Shown piece after piece: positions 54,106 to 62,765 of a stretch of 64,000 nucleotides of DNA. The first letter of the stretch is position 1. Each line of letters begins with the position of its first letter. The notes below the pieces were generated by a model. That model was not told the DNA's origin, did not search any database, and was given only the letters and a program-made list of their open reading frames with translations. Origin of the DNA: Pedobacter sp. ASV12 (GTDB taxonomy: Bacteria; Bacteroidota; Bacteroidia; Sphingobacteriales; Sphingobacteriaceae); assembly GCF_016429155.1 (NCBI RefSeq), contig NZ_JAELUC010000001.1, forward strand, positions 124,001 through 188,000, read 5' to 3'. Position numbers and translations under genes: made by a program.

Positions 54106-56508
54106 ATGAACCTAAGAGCATCTCTATTTTTACTCTTGGCATGGCCTTTTATGGGCCTAGCACAAATGCACCAGCCCAATGCAGCCGAAATTGCCCTGGG
54201 CATCGGCAAATTGAATGTAAAAGGAAGCGTATTGTACATTGCGGCGCATCCCGATGATGAAAACACCCGCCTGTTGGCTTACCTGGCCAAGGAAGTAAAA
54301 GTTCGAACCGGCTATTTGTCGCTAACCCGGGGCGACGGCGGACAAAACCTGATTGGCAATGAACAGGCCGAATTGTTGGGCCTCATTAGAACCCAGGAGC
54401 TGTTGGCTGCCCGCCGTATTGATGGCGCCGAACAGTTTTTTACCCGCGCCAACGACTTTGGCTTTTCTAAAACGCCCGAAGAAAGCTTCCAGATCTGGGG
54501 CAAGGAACAAATCCTGGCCGATGTGGTTTGGACCATCAGAAAATTCAGGCCCGACGTCATCATTACCCGTTTTCCCGAAGATTCGAGGGCCGGGCATGGG
54601 CACCATTCGGGTTCAGCTATTTTGGCGCGCGAGGCTTTTAGTGCCGCTGCTGATCCGAATCGCTTTCCAGAGCAGCTTCAATACGTCAAAGTATGGCAAG
54701 CTAAGCGTATTCTTTGGAATACCTTTAACTTTGGAAGCACCAATACCACTGCCCCCGACCAGCTTAAAATAGATGTAGGCCTTTTTAACCCGCTGTTGGG
54801 CAAAAGCTATGGCGAAATTGCGGCCATTAGTCGCACCAACCACAAAAGCCAGGGCTTCGGCTCTACGTTGCAACGTGGCGAGGCCCTTGAATATTTTAGT
54901 CCAACCGCCGGCGAACCTGCCAAAACAGGCCTGTTTGACGGCATTGACATTCAAGTGCAAGACCAGGCCATTTTAGCACTGCTTGCGCAAATCCAGAAAA
55001 ACTATCAGGTGGATGCGCCTTTTAAATCGCTGCCCGAATTGCTGAAGCTTAAAAAACTAACCCAGGATAAATCTTTTAACCACCAGTTGCTCGACGAATT
55101 GATTTTTGCTTGCGCCGGATTGTGGGTTGATGCCAATGCGGCCGAGAACGTTTATGCTGCCGGCGACAGCGTTGCCGTAAATTATACGGCCATTTATCGC
55201 GCCAATGCCGCCATACCCATTAAGGTTACGGTGGGCAGCCAATCGCGTCAGCTTGAGCCGAACAAAGCCACCAATCTCGTCTTCAAACTAGCCACAACAA
55301 ACAACGACCTTACGCAACCTTATTGGCTGGCCGAAAATCATCCGATAGGACAATACCACATCGCTTCGCAGGAGGAGGTGGGTTATCCCGAGAATCCTAA
55401 AAAACTTTCGATAAATACGGTAATTGAACTAGGTGGCGAAAAATTCAGTCTCAATACGCCGGTAACTTATAAATCGACCGACCCTATACGTGGAGAGGTT
55501 TACCAAAATCTGGTGATTGCTCCGGCTATGACGGCTACGCTGGGCGAAAAAGCCTACATTTTTAATGGCAATACGCCCAAAACCATTACGGTGCAGCTCA
55601 AAAGCTTCCGCAGCAATAGTACGGGCAGCATTAAGCCCCAACTGCCGGCTGGCTGGAAAAGCAGTCCGGCAGCGATTAACTTTAAGCTCGACAAAAAGGG
55701 CGACGAACAGCTGATCAGTTTTACAATTACGCCAGCCGGCGCCACCACTAGCGGCCAAATCGTAATGGAGGTAAACAACAAGAAGGCCCAAGGGCTTAAA
55801 ACCATCAGCTACGAACACATTCCAAGCATTACCCTTTTTCCCGAAGCCAGCGCACGCGTAGAAAAAGTAGACCTTAAAATGGTAGGCAAACGCATTGCCT
55901 ATATTGATGGTGCCGGCGATTTGGTGGCTGATGCCCTGAAACAGATTGGCTACGAGGTAACCCACCTCAGCACTACACAGGTTTTGAACAGCGACCTTTC
56001 GGGCTTCGATGCCATTGTAACCGGTGTCCGTCTTTACAATATCAACGACGAGGTTAAAACCTTGCAGCCTAAATTAATGGCCTACGTACAAAATGGTGGC
56101 ACTTTGGTGGCCCAATACAATGTAAATACCAATTTAAAGCTCAACAATTTAGGACCATATCCGTTTAAGCTGGCCAACAAGCGCGTAACCGACGAAAATG
56201 CTGTGGTTAAGTTTATTGCGCCAAACCATCAGGCACTCAACTATCCCAATAAAATTACCGGAAAGGATTTTGAAGGATGGGCGCAGGAAAGAGGCATTTA
56301 CTTCGCTACCGATATAGACCCTCAATATGCCACCATTTTAAGCATGAACGATCCCGGCGAAAGCGCCAGCGACGGCGCTTTGCTGGTGGCCGATTATGGC
56401 AAAGGCAAATTCGTTTACACTTCGCTGGTTTTCTTTAGAGAACTGCCGGCGGGTGTGCCGGGTGCCTATCGCCTGTTTGCCAATTTATTAGCCCCCAAAC
56501 AGCCTTAG
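54106..56508 (+). CDS. PIG-L family deacetylase with C-terminal GATase-like domain
   Basis: An 800-aa exported enzyme (signal peptide 1-19). The PIG-L catalytic motif AAHPDDEN lies at 46-53 and the third metal ligand in GHGHHSGS near 166. Family members remove N-acetyl groups from amino sugars. The middle holds beta-rich domains. Residues about 590-790 look like a class I glutamine amidotransferase-like or ThuA-type fold (RIAYIDGAGDLVADALKQIG, then FDAIVTGVRLYN). Its stop lies 1 nt before the start of a 41-codon gene leading into a sodium symporter, so uptake and deacetylation of a sugar derivative may be linked. Confidence 0.9.
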   Translation: MNLRASLFLLLAWPFMGLAQMHQPNAAEIALGIGKLNVKGSVLYIAAHPDDENTRLLAYLAKEVKVRTGYLSLTRGDGGQNLIGNEQAELLGLIRTQELLAARRIDGAEQFFTRANDFGFSKTPEESFQIWGKEQILADVVWTIRKFRPDVIITRFPEDSRAGHGHHSGSAILAREAFSAAADPNRFPEQLQYVKVWQAKRILWNTFNFGSTNTTAPDQLKIDVGLFNPLLGKSYGEIAAISRTNHKSQGFGSTLQRGEALEYFSPTAGEPAKTGLFDGIDIQVQDQAILALLAQIQKNYQVDAPFKSLPELLKLKKLTQDKSFNHQLLDELIFACAGLWVDANAAENVYAAGDSVAVNYTAIYRANAAIPIKVTVGSQSRQLEPNKATNLVFKLATTNNDLTQPYWLAENHPIGQYHIASQEEVGYPENPKKLSINTVIELGGEKFSLNTPVTYKSTDPIRGEVYQNLVIAPAMTATLGEKAYIFNGNTPKTITVQLKSFRSNSTGSIKPQLPAGWKSSPAAINFKLDKKGDEQLISFTITPAGATTSGQIVMEVNNKKAQGLKTISYEHIPSITLFPEASARVEKVDLKMVGKRIAYIDGAGDLVADALKQIGYEVTHLSTTQVLNSDLSGFDAIVTGVRLYNINDEVKTLQPKLMAYVQNGGTLVAQYNVNTNLKLNNLGPYPFKLANKRVTDENAVVKFIAPNHQALNYPNKITGKDFEGWAQERGIYFATDIDPQYATILSMNDPGESASDGALLVADYGKGKFVYTSLVFFRELPAGVPGAYRLFANLLAPKQP

Positions 56509-56509
56509 C

Positions 56510-56635
56510 ATGAAAGAAAAACAAAACGACCTGCCTCCTTTTGTTAAAACCTGGAAACAGTTCTATGTGTTGCTGGCAGTTTGGCTGGTGGTGCTTATTG
56601 CTTTGTTTTACGCTTTTACCCAGCATTTTAAATGA
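56510..56635 (+). CDS. 41-residue single-pass membrane protein
   Basis: ATG at 56510 opens a 41-codon frame: a polar N-terminus (MKEKQNDLPPFVKTWKQFY) and one TM helix (VLLAVWLVVLIALFYAF). It starts 1 nt after the PIG-L stop and its TGA overlaps the ATG of the symporter gene (ATGA). This tight coupling argues for a real gene, perhaps a small subunit of the transporter, comparable in position to the small partners of other sodium symporters. No family name recognised. Confidence 0.75.
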   Translation: MKEKQNDLPPFVKTWKQFYVLLAVWLVVLIALFYAFTQHFK

Positions 56636-58329
56636 GCGCGATAGATTGGATGGTATTGCTGGGCACTTTGTTGCTGATTGTGGGTTACGGCGTTTACAAA
56701 AGCCGTGGCGCACAGAGTATGCAGGCTTACCTGTTGGGCAACCAAAGCCTGCCTTGGTATACGGTTTGCCTTTCGGTAATGGCTACACAGGCTAGTGCCA
56801 TTACTTTTCTTTCGGCACCAGGGCTGGCCTACTCATCGGGCATGAGCTTTGTACAGTTTTATTTTGGCTTGCCCCTGGCCATGATTGTGCTCTGTATTAC
56901 TTTCGTGCCTATTTTTCACCGGCTTAAAGTATACACGGCCTACGAATATCTGGAACAACGTTTCGATCTCAAAACAAGGGCACTCACTGCCTTTCTGTTT
57001 TTGGTACAACGGGGTCTGTCCACCGGGATTACCATTTATGCGCCTTCCATCATCTTATCAACCATCTTGAACATCGACACCACTTATACCACATTGTTTA
57101 TTGGTGGCTTGGTGATTTTTTATACCGTTTACGGGGGTACCAAAGCCGTTTCTTATACCCAGTTGCTACAAATGAGCATTATTTTTTGTGGCTTGTTTGC
57201 CGCAGGTATTATGGTGGTGCACCTGTTGCCCAATGGCGTCGGCTTCGGCAAGGCGATTGCCATAGCAGGCAAAATGGGCCGTACCAATGCCATTGATTTC
57301 CATTTCGATTGGAACAACCAATACAACGTATGGAGCGGCCTGATTGGAGGCTTCTTTTTGCAGCTCTCTTATTTCGGCACCGATCAAAGCCAGGTGGGGC
57401 GTTACCTTACGGGCGCGTCGGTAGGACAAAGCCGCTTAGGCTTGCTGATGAATGGCCTGGTTAAAATCCCGATGCAGTTTTTGATTTTATTGATTGGCAT
57501 ATTGGTTTTCACCTTTTACCAATACCATAAAGCACCCTTATTTTTCAACAGCTACGAACTGAACAAACTGCAGGAAAGCCCTTATAAAGCCGAACTGCAA
57601 CAAGTCCAATCGGCTTACGACCAAAGTTTCGAAAGCAAGAAATTAGAGGTAGAGAAATTGGACCGTGCATTGGCCAACCACGACCAGCCGACAATCGATC
57701 AGCAACGCATAGCCGTAACAAAAGCAGACAACGAGAGTAAGAAAATCCGTGAGGATTTAAAGGAGCTGATGCTGAAGAACGATAAAAAAGCCAGCACAAA
57801 CGACAACAACTATATCTTTTTGAGTTTTGTAACCCAATATCTGCCCAAGGGATTGATTGGCTTGCTCATTGCCATCATTTTCCTGGCTTCGATGGGTTCT
57901 ACAGCCAGTGCTTTGAATTCTTTGGCCTCAACCAGTGTGGTCGACATTTACAAAAGGCTCCTCAACAAAAATGCCAACGACCAACAATATGTAAAGGCTT
58001 CGCGCTGGGCCACCATTGGCTGGGGCAGCGTCTGCATCCTGATGGCTTTGTATACGAGCAAGATCGGCAACCTGATTGAAGCGGTAAATATTTTGGGCTC
58101 GTACATTTACGGCACCATTCTCGGTGTTTTTTTGGTGGCTTTTTACCTGAAAAAAGTAGGCGGAAGGGCTGTCTTTATCGCGGCGATTTTAGCCGAAGCA
58201 ATGGTTTGTATTTTAGGCTTTAATGAGGTGGTAGCCTATTTATGGCTGAATGTAATTGGCTGCCTGCTGGTCGTGGTAATGGCTTACCTGATCCAAATTG
58301 CGATGAAGGAGAAAAGCACAATCGGTTAA
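56632..58329 (+). CDS. Sodium:solute symporter (SSS family)
   Basis: A 565-aa transporter with about thirteen TM helices (first MLLGTLLLIVGYGVYKSRG-like). LeuT-fold features include QASAITFLSAPG near 45 and the ASMGSTASALNSLAS sodium-site motif near 425. A charged, probably coiled insertion of about 85 residues (about 306-390, rich in Lys/Glu/Gln) interrupts the helices. It follows a 41-residue membrane protein and the PIG-L deacetylase in one operon, so a sugar or sugar-acid substrate is plausible. Ends near palindrome copy 2. Confidence 0.92.
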   Translation: MSAIDWMVLLGTLLLIVGYGVYKSRGAQSMQAYLLGNQSLPWYTVCLSVMATQASAITFLSAPGLAYSSGMSFVQFYFGLPLAMIVLCITFVPIFHRLKVYTAYEYLEQRFDLKTRALTAFLFLVQRGLSTGITIYAPSIILSTILNIDTTYTTLFIGGLVIFYTVYGGTKAVSYTQLLQMSIIFCGLFAAGIMVVHLLPNGVGFGKAIAIAGKMGRTNAIDFHFDWNNQYNVWSGLIGGFFLQLSYFGTDQSQVGRYLTGASVGQSRLGLLMNGLVKIPMQFLILLIGILVFTFYQYHKAPLFFNSYELNKLQESPYKAELQQVQSAYDQSFESKKLEVEKLDRALANHDQPTIDQQRIAVTKADNESKKIREDLKELMLKNDKKASTNDNNYIFLSFVTQYLPKGLIGLLIAIIFLASMGSTASALNSLASTSVVDIYKRLLNKNANDQQYVKASRWATIGWGSVCILMALYTSKIGNLIEAVNILGSYIYGTILGVFLVAFYLKKVGGRAVFIAAILAEAMVCILGFNEVVAYLWLNVIGCLLVVVMAYLIQIAMKEKSTIG

Positions 58330-58330
58330 A

Positions 58331-58361
58331 CACCTGCGAAGTTTTGAAGCTCCGCAAGTGT
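58331..58361. repeat. TGCGAAGTTTT palindromic repeat, copy 2
   Basis: ACACCTGCGAAG and CTCCGCAAGTGT form a 12-bp imperfect stem (two mismatches) just after the symporter stop codon, facing the DUF2911 gene. It resembles copy 1 at 48338-48361. Confidence 0.45.
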
Positions 58362-58372
58362 TGACTAAAGCA

Positions 58373-59221
58373 TTATTTCGAGGCTTGCGCCAAAAGTTCT
58401 GTGTTTAAACGAACATACTCGTCGTTTTTGATTTCGGTGGCAATGGCAATTCCTGCTTTGGCAGTAGCCTGCGCTCCGGCCTTATCGCCCATTTTCAATT
58501 GCACCCGACCTTTCCATAGTTTAACCCAAGGCGCTTTCGGATCGGCTTTTTCGGCTTCGTTCATCCAGCTCAATGCGGTGGCCAGGTCTTTGCCATTTTC
58601 ATAGTAATATTGGGCAGCAGCCATAAAAGGTTTTTTGTCGCCTTTCATCGCTTCGGCAATATTGGCCATTACCTGGGCGTCGATTGCCGTGGTGATGTTA
58701 ATGGCTATTGCCGTATTTTCCCACATGATGTGCAATTGAGCCGCCGTAGGGGTTACATCGGCAAATTGCATGGTAAAGGTTTCTACCTTGCCTTTGGTGG
58801 CCATTGGTTTAACTTTTACGCGCAAAACGTCGTCAGATTGTTTGTAATCGTAGGCACCCCATTGTTTGGCCGTTTTGTTTAGGATAAATGTCCACTCCTT
58901 TTTACCTGGGATGGTAAACAAACCATACTCTCCCGCCGGAACATCCTGGCCTTCAATTTTTACCGCGTCGGTAAATTTAATGGTGGTGGCGCTGTTTGCA
59001 CCGGTACGCCAAACCACGTTGTAAGGTTCTAATGCACCAAAAATCTTGCGTCCTTTGGTATTTGGCCGCGAATAGGTTAAGGTAATCTTGCCCAAGCCAA
59101 AGTCTTGCACAATGGTTTGACCGCTGCTGGCCTGAGGCAATTTAATGCCTTGCGCGTTGGCCTGCACATACAGCCCAATGGCCAACACAAGCAGCAATGC
59201 CGATTTGATTGTAAATTTCAT
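58373..59221 (-). CDS. DUF2911 exported protein with TPR-like C-terminus
   Basis: A 282-aa exported protein. Signal peptide 1-23 (NANA|QG). The DUF2911 domain covers about 25-175 (YSRPNTKGRKIFGALEPYN and VWRTGANSATTIKF). The last 90 residues form TPR-like helices (AQYYYENGKDLATALSWMNE, then APWVKLWKGRVQLKMGDKAG). Function unknown. Confidence 0.88.
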   Translation of the reverse strand: MKFTIKSALLLVLAIGLYVQANAQGIKLPQASSGQTIVQDFGLGKITLTYSRPNTKGRKIFGALEPYNVVWRTGANSATTIKFTDAVKIEGQDVPAGEYGLFTIPGKKEWTFILNKTAKQWGAYDYKQSDDVLRVKVKPMATKGKVETFTMQFADVTPTAAQLHIMWENTAIAINITTAIDAQVMANIAEAMKGDKKPFMAAAQYYYENGKDLATALSWMNEAEKADPKAPWVKLWKGRVQLKMGDKAGAQATAKAGIAIATEIKNDEYVRLNTELLAQASK

Positions 59222-59352
59222 CTCTTTTTTGTTTTAAGTTTTCTGGATAAAATTAAACATATCCCTACACAAAGCGATGCCTGCCACCCGAATCTTTGTC
59301 AGCCAAAAATCAATTCAACACCAGCGGCTATGGCACCGCAAGGCGAATGCCT

Positions 59353-59360
59353 TACCTTTG
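59353..59360 (+). promoter_or_regulatory. -7 element of the SDR-like gene
   Basis: TACCTTTG, an exact TAnnTTTG match, 6 nt before the ATG at 59367, so a leader of about 1-2 nt is predicted. Supports that start. Confidence 0.45.
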
Positions 59361-59366
59361 GTTATC

Positions 59367-60218
59367 ATGACCAAACTAAAACCATTGGATAGCCGGCAAG
59401 AAACCATCAGCATTTTGGGCTGTGGCTGGTATGGCTTGGCTTTGGGCAAAGCCCTGCTTGCCGAAGGCTACCGCGTAAAAGGATCTACCACCAGCGAAAA
59501 CAAGCTGAAGCTTTTGGAAGAAGCGGGCATTGAGCCCTATCTGGTTAATTTTGGGGAGACGGCCTTGCCCCACAACCAGGCTTTCTTTGCGAGCGATATT
59601 TTGTTCATCAGTATTCCGCCCAAACGCAATTTGCCCCAACCCGAAGATTACCTTCGCAAGATGAAAGCCATTAAACTGGCCGTCGAAAGATCGCAGGTTC
59701 AACAGGTGGTTTTCATTAGCTCGACAGGGATATTCGAGGATGGTAATTTTGTGGTAGACGAAACCGTTAATCCGCAGCCTGATAGCCCTGCGGGAAATGC
59801 CTTGCTGGGCGCGGAAAAACTTTTAAAAAACAGCCCGGTTTTTACCACGACCATTATCCGCTTTGGCGGGTTATTTGGCCCAAACAGAAACCTGGCGAAG
59901 CATTTTGCAGGCCGTCAGGCTATCGCCAATGGCCTGGCACCCATCAACCTTATCCATCTGGACGATTGCATTCAAATCAGCCTCGAACTGCTCAAACAAA
60001 AAGCATTTGGGCATATTTACCATGGGGTTTCGCCCTTCCATCCAAGTAGGGCCGAATTTTATACCAAAGCCTGTTTGGTTAATGGCCTGGAAAGCCCCGA
60101 ATTTCTGCCAGAAAAATCGGCCTGGAAAGAAATCATAAGCATGAACCTGCCCGCTCAATTAAACTACGTTTTTAAGGTTGCCAATTGGGGGCAATGGGTC
60201 GCAAAAATGACCGATTAG
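59367..60218 (+). CDS. SDR-like NAD(P)-dependent sugar epimerase/reductase
   Basis: A 283-aa cytoplasmic protein. The Rossmann motif GCGWYGLALG is at 18-27, then KVKGSTTS-like cofactor-specific sequence, ISSTGIFEDGNFVVDE with the likely catalytic Ser/Thr, and IRFGGLFGPNRNLAKHFAG near the substrate site. The usual Tyr-X3-Lys pair is not obvious, as in atypical (YeeZ-like) SDRs. ATG at 59367 is preferred to 59277 because of the -7 element and the Rossmann spacing. Confidence 0.83.
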   Translation: MTKLKPLDSRQETISILGCGWYGLALGKALLAEGYRVKGSTTSENKLKLLEEAGIEPYLVNFGETALPHNQAFFASDILFISIPPKRNLPQPEDYLRKMKAIKLAVERSQVQQVVFISSTGIFEDGNFVVDETVNPQPDSPAGNALLGAEKLLKNSPVFTTTIIRFGGLFGPNRNLAKHFAGRQAIANGLAPINLIHLDDCIQISLELLKQKAFGHIYHGVSPFHPSRAEFYTKACLVNGLESPEFLPEKSAWKEIISMNLPAQLNYVFKVANWGQWVAKMTD

Positions 60219-60298
60219 CCTGGCGTACGGAATGAGATTTAAGACTCGAGATGTGAGATGTGAGATTTAATACGCTTCCATCCAACCCTTACCTAACA

Positions 60299-61609
60299 CT
60301 ACTTCCCTTTAATCCAAGTGGCGAGATCGGTAACCAGCTGTTCGGATACATTAACCGGAACCTGGTACTGCGACATATCTCCCTTGGCCGTTTGCGGGCT
60401 TAGCAAGTGGTTCAATTCGGGATAAAGCTTTAAGCGTACGTTCGGCTTTTTATTCAAAGCGGTATTCCACAAGTTGTAGTCGTTTTGGGTAATCTGAAAA
60501 TCGTTTCCACCCTGAGCTATAAACATACGCTTGGTTATTTTCTTGGCGGTTTCCACCTGGTTGTAGTTATTCAGGTCTATCCAATAAGATGCCGGCAAGC
60601 CCAAAATAAGCGAATCAGGCTTCATTTTATCCAGCTTGGTTATCCTGGTCTGACCTACTGCTTTAAGCACTTCGTCAAGGCTTTTCTTGCTGGCGGCCGT
60701 GGTATCTTTGGCTAGCGAAAACATGTAGTTGTTTTGTTCTACAATAACATCGGTTAGCTTTCTCGATGGTGCCGATAGCATGATCAAGCCTTTCAGCTCT
60801 GGCAACTGGGCACCTAAACGTGGGGCCAACATGCCACCAAGGCTATGGCCCAGCAGGTAGATGTTCTTCAGGTCGGCACCCTTAACTGTTTTGGCCAATG
60901 CAACGGCAGCCAAGGCATCGTCGGTTACTTCTTCTTTTACCGTAAAAGCACCATTAAACTCGCCCGGATAAACCAAAGTACGCTTTACGTAACGCACCGA
61001 AGCAATACCTTTGGCGGCCAAACCAAGTGCAATATCTTTCAATGGCTTGTTCGGGCCAACGGTTTCGTCCATATCGCTTGGGCCAGAACCATGTACCAAT
61101 ACCACAATTGGAAAATTAACGGCTTTTTTAGGCACGGTAATCACGGCCGCCAATTGGTGTTTGCCAGAAGTAAGATAAACTTGTTTTTCGTGGTATAAAG
61201 TGGTATCGCTGGCGTAAGTTGGCAAAGCGTAAGCCGCTGCTTTTGGCGGCATGAAAATACCTACCAGCTTCTCGGTTTTATCAAACACCAACAAAAACTC
61301 TTGTTCGTCTTTTTCAAACTGGCCATCGCAGGTTACGGTATAATAATCGCCCTGCACCTTGCTGCGTATCGGATCAATTGATTTTACGGCACCCAATTTA
61401 ACCTTAATATTTGCCCAAAGCTCCTTCAGGTTATCGGCTGTAATTTTGGCCTGCTCTGTTTCAGAAAAAAACTGGTGTGCTTCGGTATATTTCGCTGTCT
61501 CGAGCAATTCGAAAAACTGACCGGCCTTGCCAAAAAGGCTGATTACATTTTGCGAAAAGGCAACTGTACTGAACAATAAAAACAGCGAGAGGGTAAAGAT
61601 TTTCTTCAT
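60299..61609 (-). CDS. Exported alpha/beta hydrolase with DUF3887-like N-terminal domain
   Basis: A 436-aa exported hydrolase. Signal peptide 1-19 (VAFS|QN). Residues 25-125 look like DUF3887 (FFELLETAKYTEAHQFFSE); the hydrolase core follows with oxyanion region VLVHGSGPSDMDE, nucleophile GHSLGGM and catalytic His in ELNHLLSP near the end. Acts on an ester, amide or peptide; substrate unknown. Promoter: -7 element TAACTTTG at 61628-61635, and a TGTTAA direct repeat at 61696-61711 suggests shared control with the RprX-like operon. Confidence 0.9.
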   Translation of the reverse strand: MKKIFTLSLFLLFSTVAFSQNVISLFGKAGQFFELLETAKYTEAHQFFSETEQAKITADNLKELWANIKVKLGAVKSIDPIRSKVQGDYYTVTCDGQFEKDEQEFLLVFDKTEKLVGIFMPPKAAAYALPTYASDTTLYHEKQVYLTSGKHQLAAVITVPKKAVNFPIVVLVHGSGPSDMDETVGPNKPLKDIALGLAAKGIASVRYVKRTLVYPGEFNGAFTVKEEVTDDALAAVALAKTVKGADLKNIYLLGHSLGGMLAPRLGAQLPELKGLIMLSAPSRKLTDVIVEQNNYMFSLAKDTTAASKKSLDEVLKAVGQTRITKLDKMKPDSLILGLPASYWIDLNNYNQVETAKKITKRMFIAQGGNDFQITQNDYNLWNTALNKKPNVRLKLYPELNHLLSPQTAKGDMSQYQVPVNVSEQLVTDLATWIKGK

Positions 61610-61627
61610 AATGATCTGGTATAGAAC

Positions 61628-61635
61628 CAAAGTTA
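61628..61635 (-). promoter_or_regulatory. -7 element of the alpha/beta hydrolase gene
   Basis: TAACTTTG on the minus strand, an exact consensus match, 18 nt before the ATG at 61609. Confidence 0.5.
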
Positions 61636-61695
61636 GCAATATTTGCTTCGCATCCTAATCCGGGCAACCATGTATGGAGTTGTGCCTGACAGAAT

Positions 61696-61711
61696 TTAAC
61701 ATTCTTTAACA
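61696..61711 (-). promoter_or_regulatory. TGTTAA direct repeat (site D)
   Basis: On the minus strand TGTTAAAGAATGTTAA, units 10 bp apart, 60 bp upstream of the -7 element of the hydrolase gene. The left unit borders the T-run of the OsmC terminator. Same orientation relative to the downstream gene as sites A, B and C. Confidence 0.4.
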
Positions 61712-61741
61712 AAAAAGCCACTTCCCAATTAGAGAAATGGC
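61711..61741 (-). terminator. Terminator of the osmC-like gene
   Basis: GCCATTTC and GGAAGTGGC-type arms (61717-61724 with 61734-61741) form an 8-bp stem with one G-T pair, followed on the minus strand by T6. Confidence 0.75.
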
Positions 61742-61764
61742 CTTTAGGTTTTTAGCCACTTATA

Positions 61765-62181
61765 TTAAAGCAAGGTGGCTTCGATGGTGATGTTGGTGTT
61801 CAGCAATTTAGAAATCGGGCAGTTGGCCTTGGCATCGGCAACCAGTTCGTCGAATTTCTCTTGCGACAGGCCATCGGCTTTTACCTTTACCTCTAAATGG
61901 ATGTTCACGATCTCGCCTTTTTCCGGGTTAAGGTCAACCGTAGCCTTGGTCGTGATTTCGTCGGGCGTAATGTTTTCGGCCGAGATGTTGAAGCTCAGCT
62001 TCATGGTAAAGCAGCCTGAATGCGCGGCCGCAACCAATTCTTCGGGGTTGGTTCCTATCCCTTCTTCAAAGCGGCTTTTAAAAGAGTATTGGGTTTGGTT
62101 CAAGGTACCACTTTGTGTGGTCAAGGTACCTTTTCCGTCTTTTCCGGTGCCATTCCAAACGGCTGTTGCATTTCTTTTCAT
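61765..62181 (-). CDS. OsmC family peroxide-reducing protein
   Basis: A 138-aa OsmC/Ohr-family protein that reduces organic peroxides. The two reactive cysteines are in VAAAHSGCFTMKLSF (near 57) and KANCPISKLLN (near 122), and the helper Glu is in GTNPEELVAA. Length matches OsmC. Single gene with its own terminator. Confidence 0.92.
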   Translation of the reverse strand: MKRNATAVWNGTGKDGKGTLTTQSGTLNQTQYSFKSRFEEGIGTNPEELVAAAHSGCFTMKLSFNISAENITPDEITTKATVDLNPEKGEIVNIHLEVKVKADGLSQEKFDELVADAKANCPISKLLNTNITIEATLL

Positions 62182-62301
62182 ATTGATTGTTTTTTTAATA
62201 AAGATGATTTCGCACTCAAATGTTTGCTCCTGTCACTGATCTGACAATAAATTTACCATATTTTCTGCAACTATTTATGCTGGAAATATGCAGTACATTA
62301 A

Positions 62302-62309
62302 TATCTTTG
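62302..62309 (+). promoter_or_regulatory. -7 element of the receiver-only regulator gene
   Basis: TATCTTTG, exact TAnnTTTG match; predicted start near 62314, about 24 nt before the TTG start codon. Confidence 0.45.
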
Positions 62310-62337
62310 TTTAATCATCCATATTTCTGATCAAACA

Positions 62338-62730
62338 TTGACAACAAGTAATAAGCGATACAAAAAAGTACTGGTTATAGAGGATAACCACGCCATTTTA
62401 GATGTAATTACCCTAATTTTGCAAAGCGAGGCCTATAAAGTGTCGGGCTTGAGCAAAGGTGTCAACATGATGGAGCACATTAATGCTTTTCAGCCCGATA
62501 TGATGATCTTGGATATCATGCTGCCCGATGCCGATGGCCGCGAGCTCTTGGAACAGTTGCGCACCAACGAAGCAACGGCACACATTCCGGTGTTGATGAT
62601 TTCGGCTAAATATACCGACAAAACCATTCAGCACGGCGCTTATAAACCCAATGGATTTCTGTCCAAGCCTTTTGATATCGACGAACTCCTCGACAGGATA
62701 GAAGGCATATTGGCGGGTAAAACCTATTAG
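62338..62730 (+). CDS. Receiver-only response regulator (CheY-like)
   Basis: A 130-aa protein consisting only of a phospho-receiver domain: acidic pair in VIEDNHAI, phospho-acceptor Asp in MMILDIMLPDADG, Ser in VLMISAKYT and Lys in GFLSKPFDIDEL. No output domain. The start is TTG at 62338; no in-frame ATG lies between it and the stop codon at 62299, and the next ATG would remove the acidic pair. The partner kinase is not nearby. Confidence 0.9.
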   Translation: MTTSNKRYKKVLVIEDNHAILDVITLILQSEAYKVSGLSKGVNMMEHINAFQPDMMILDIMLPDADGRELLEQLRTNEATAHIPVLMISAKYTDKTIQHGAYKPNGFLSKPFDIDELLDRIEGILAGKTY

Positions 62731-62753
62731 TTTTTTCGCCGGCTCATTTTCCG

Positions 62754-62761
62754 TAACTTAG
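62754..62761 (+). promoter_or_regulatory. -7-like element of the NTF2-like gene, 4 nt from the ATG
   Basis: TAACTTAG (one mismatch), then GTCA and the ATG at 62766: the same TAnnTTnG-N4-ATG pattern as at 34942 and 34882. Confidence 0.35.
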
Positions 62762-62765
62762 GTCA

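Noticed and set aside
60241..60272. GAGATGT short tandem repeat (also seen reversed near 54036-54052)
   Set aside because: Only two to three units; too short to call a satellite or binding array with any confidence.
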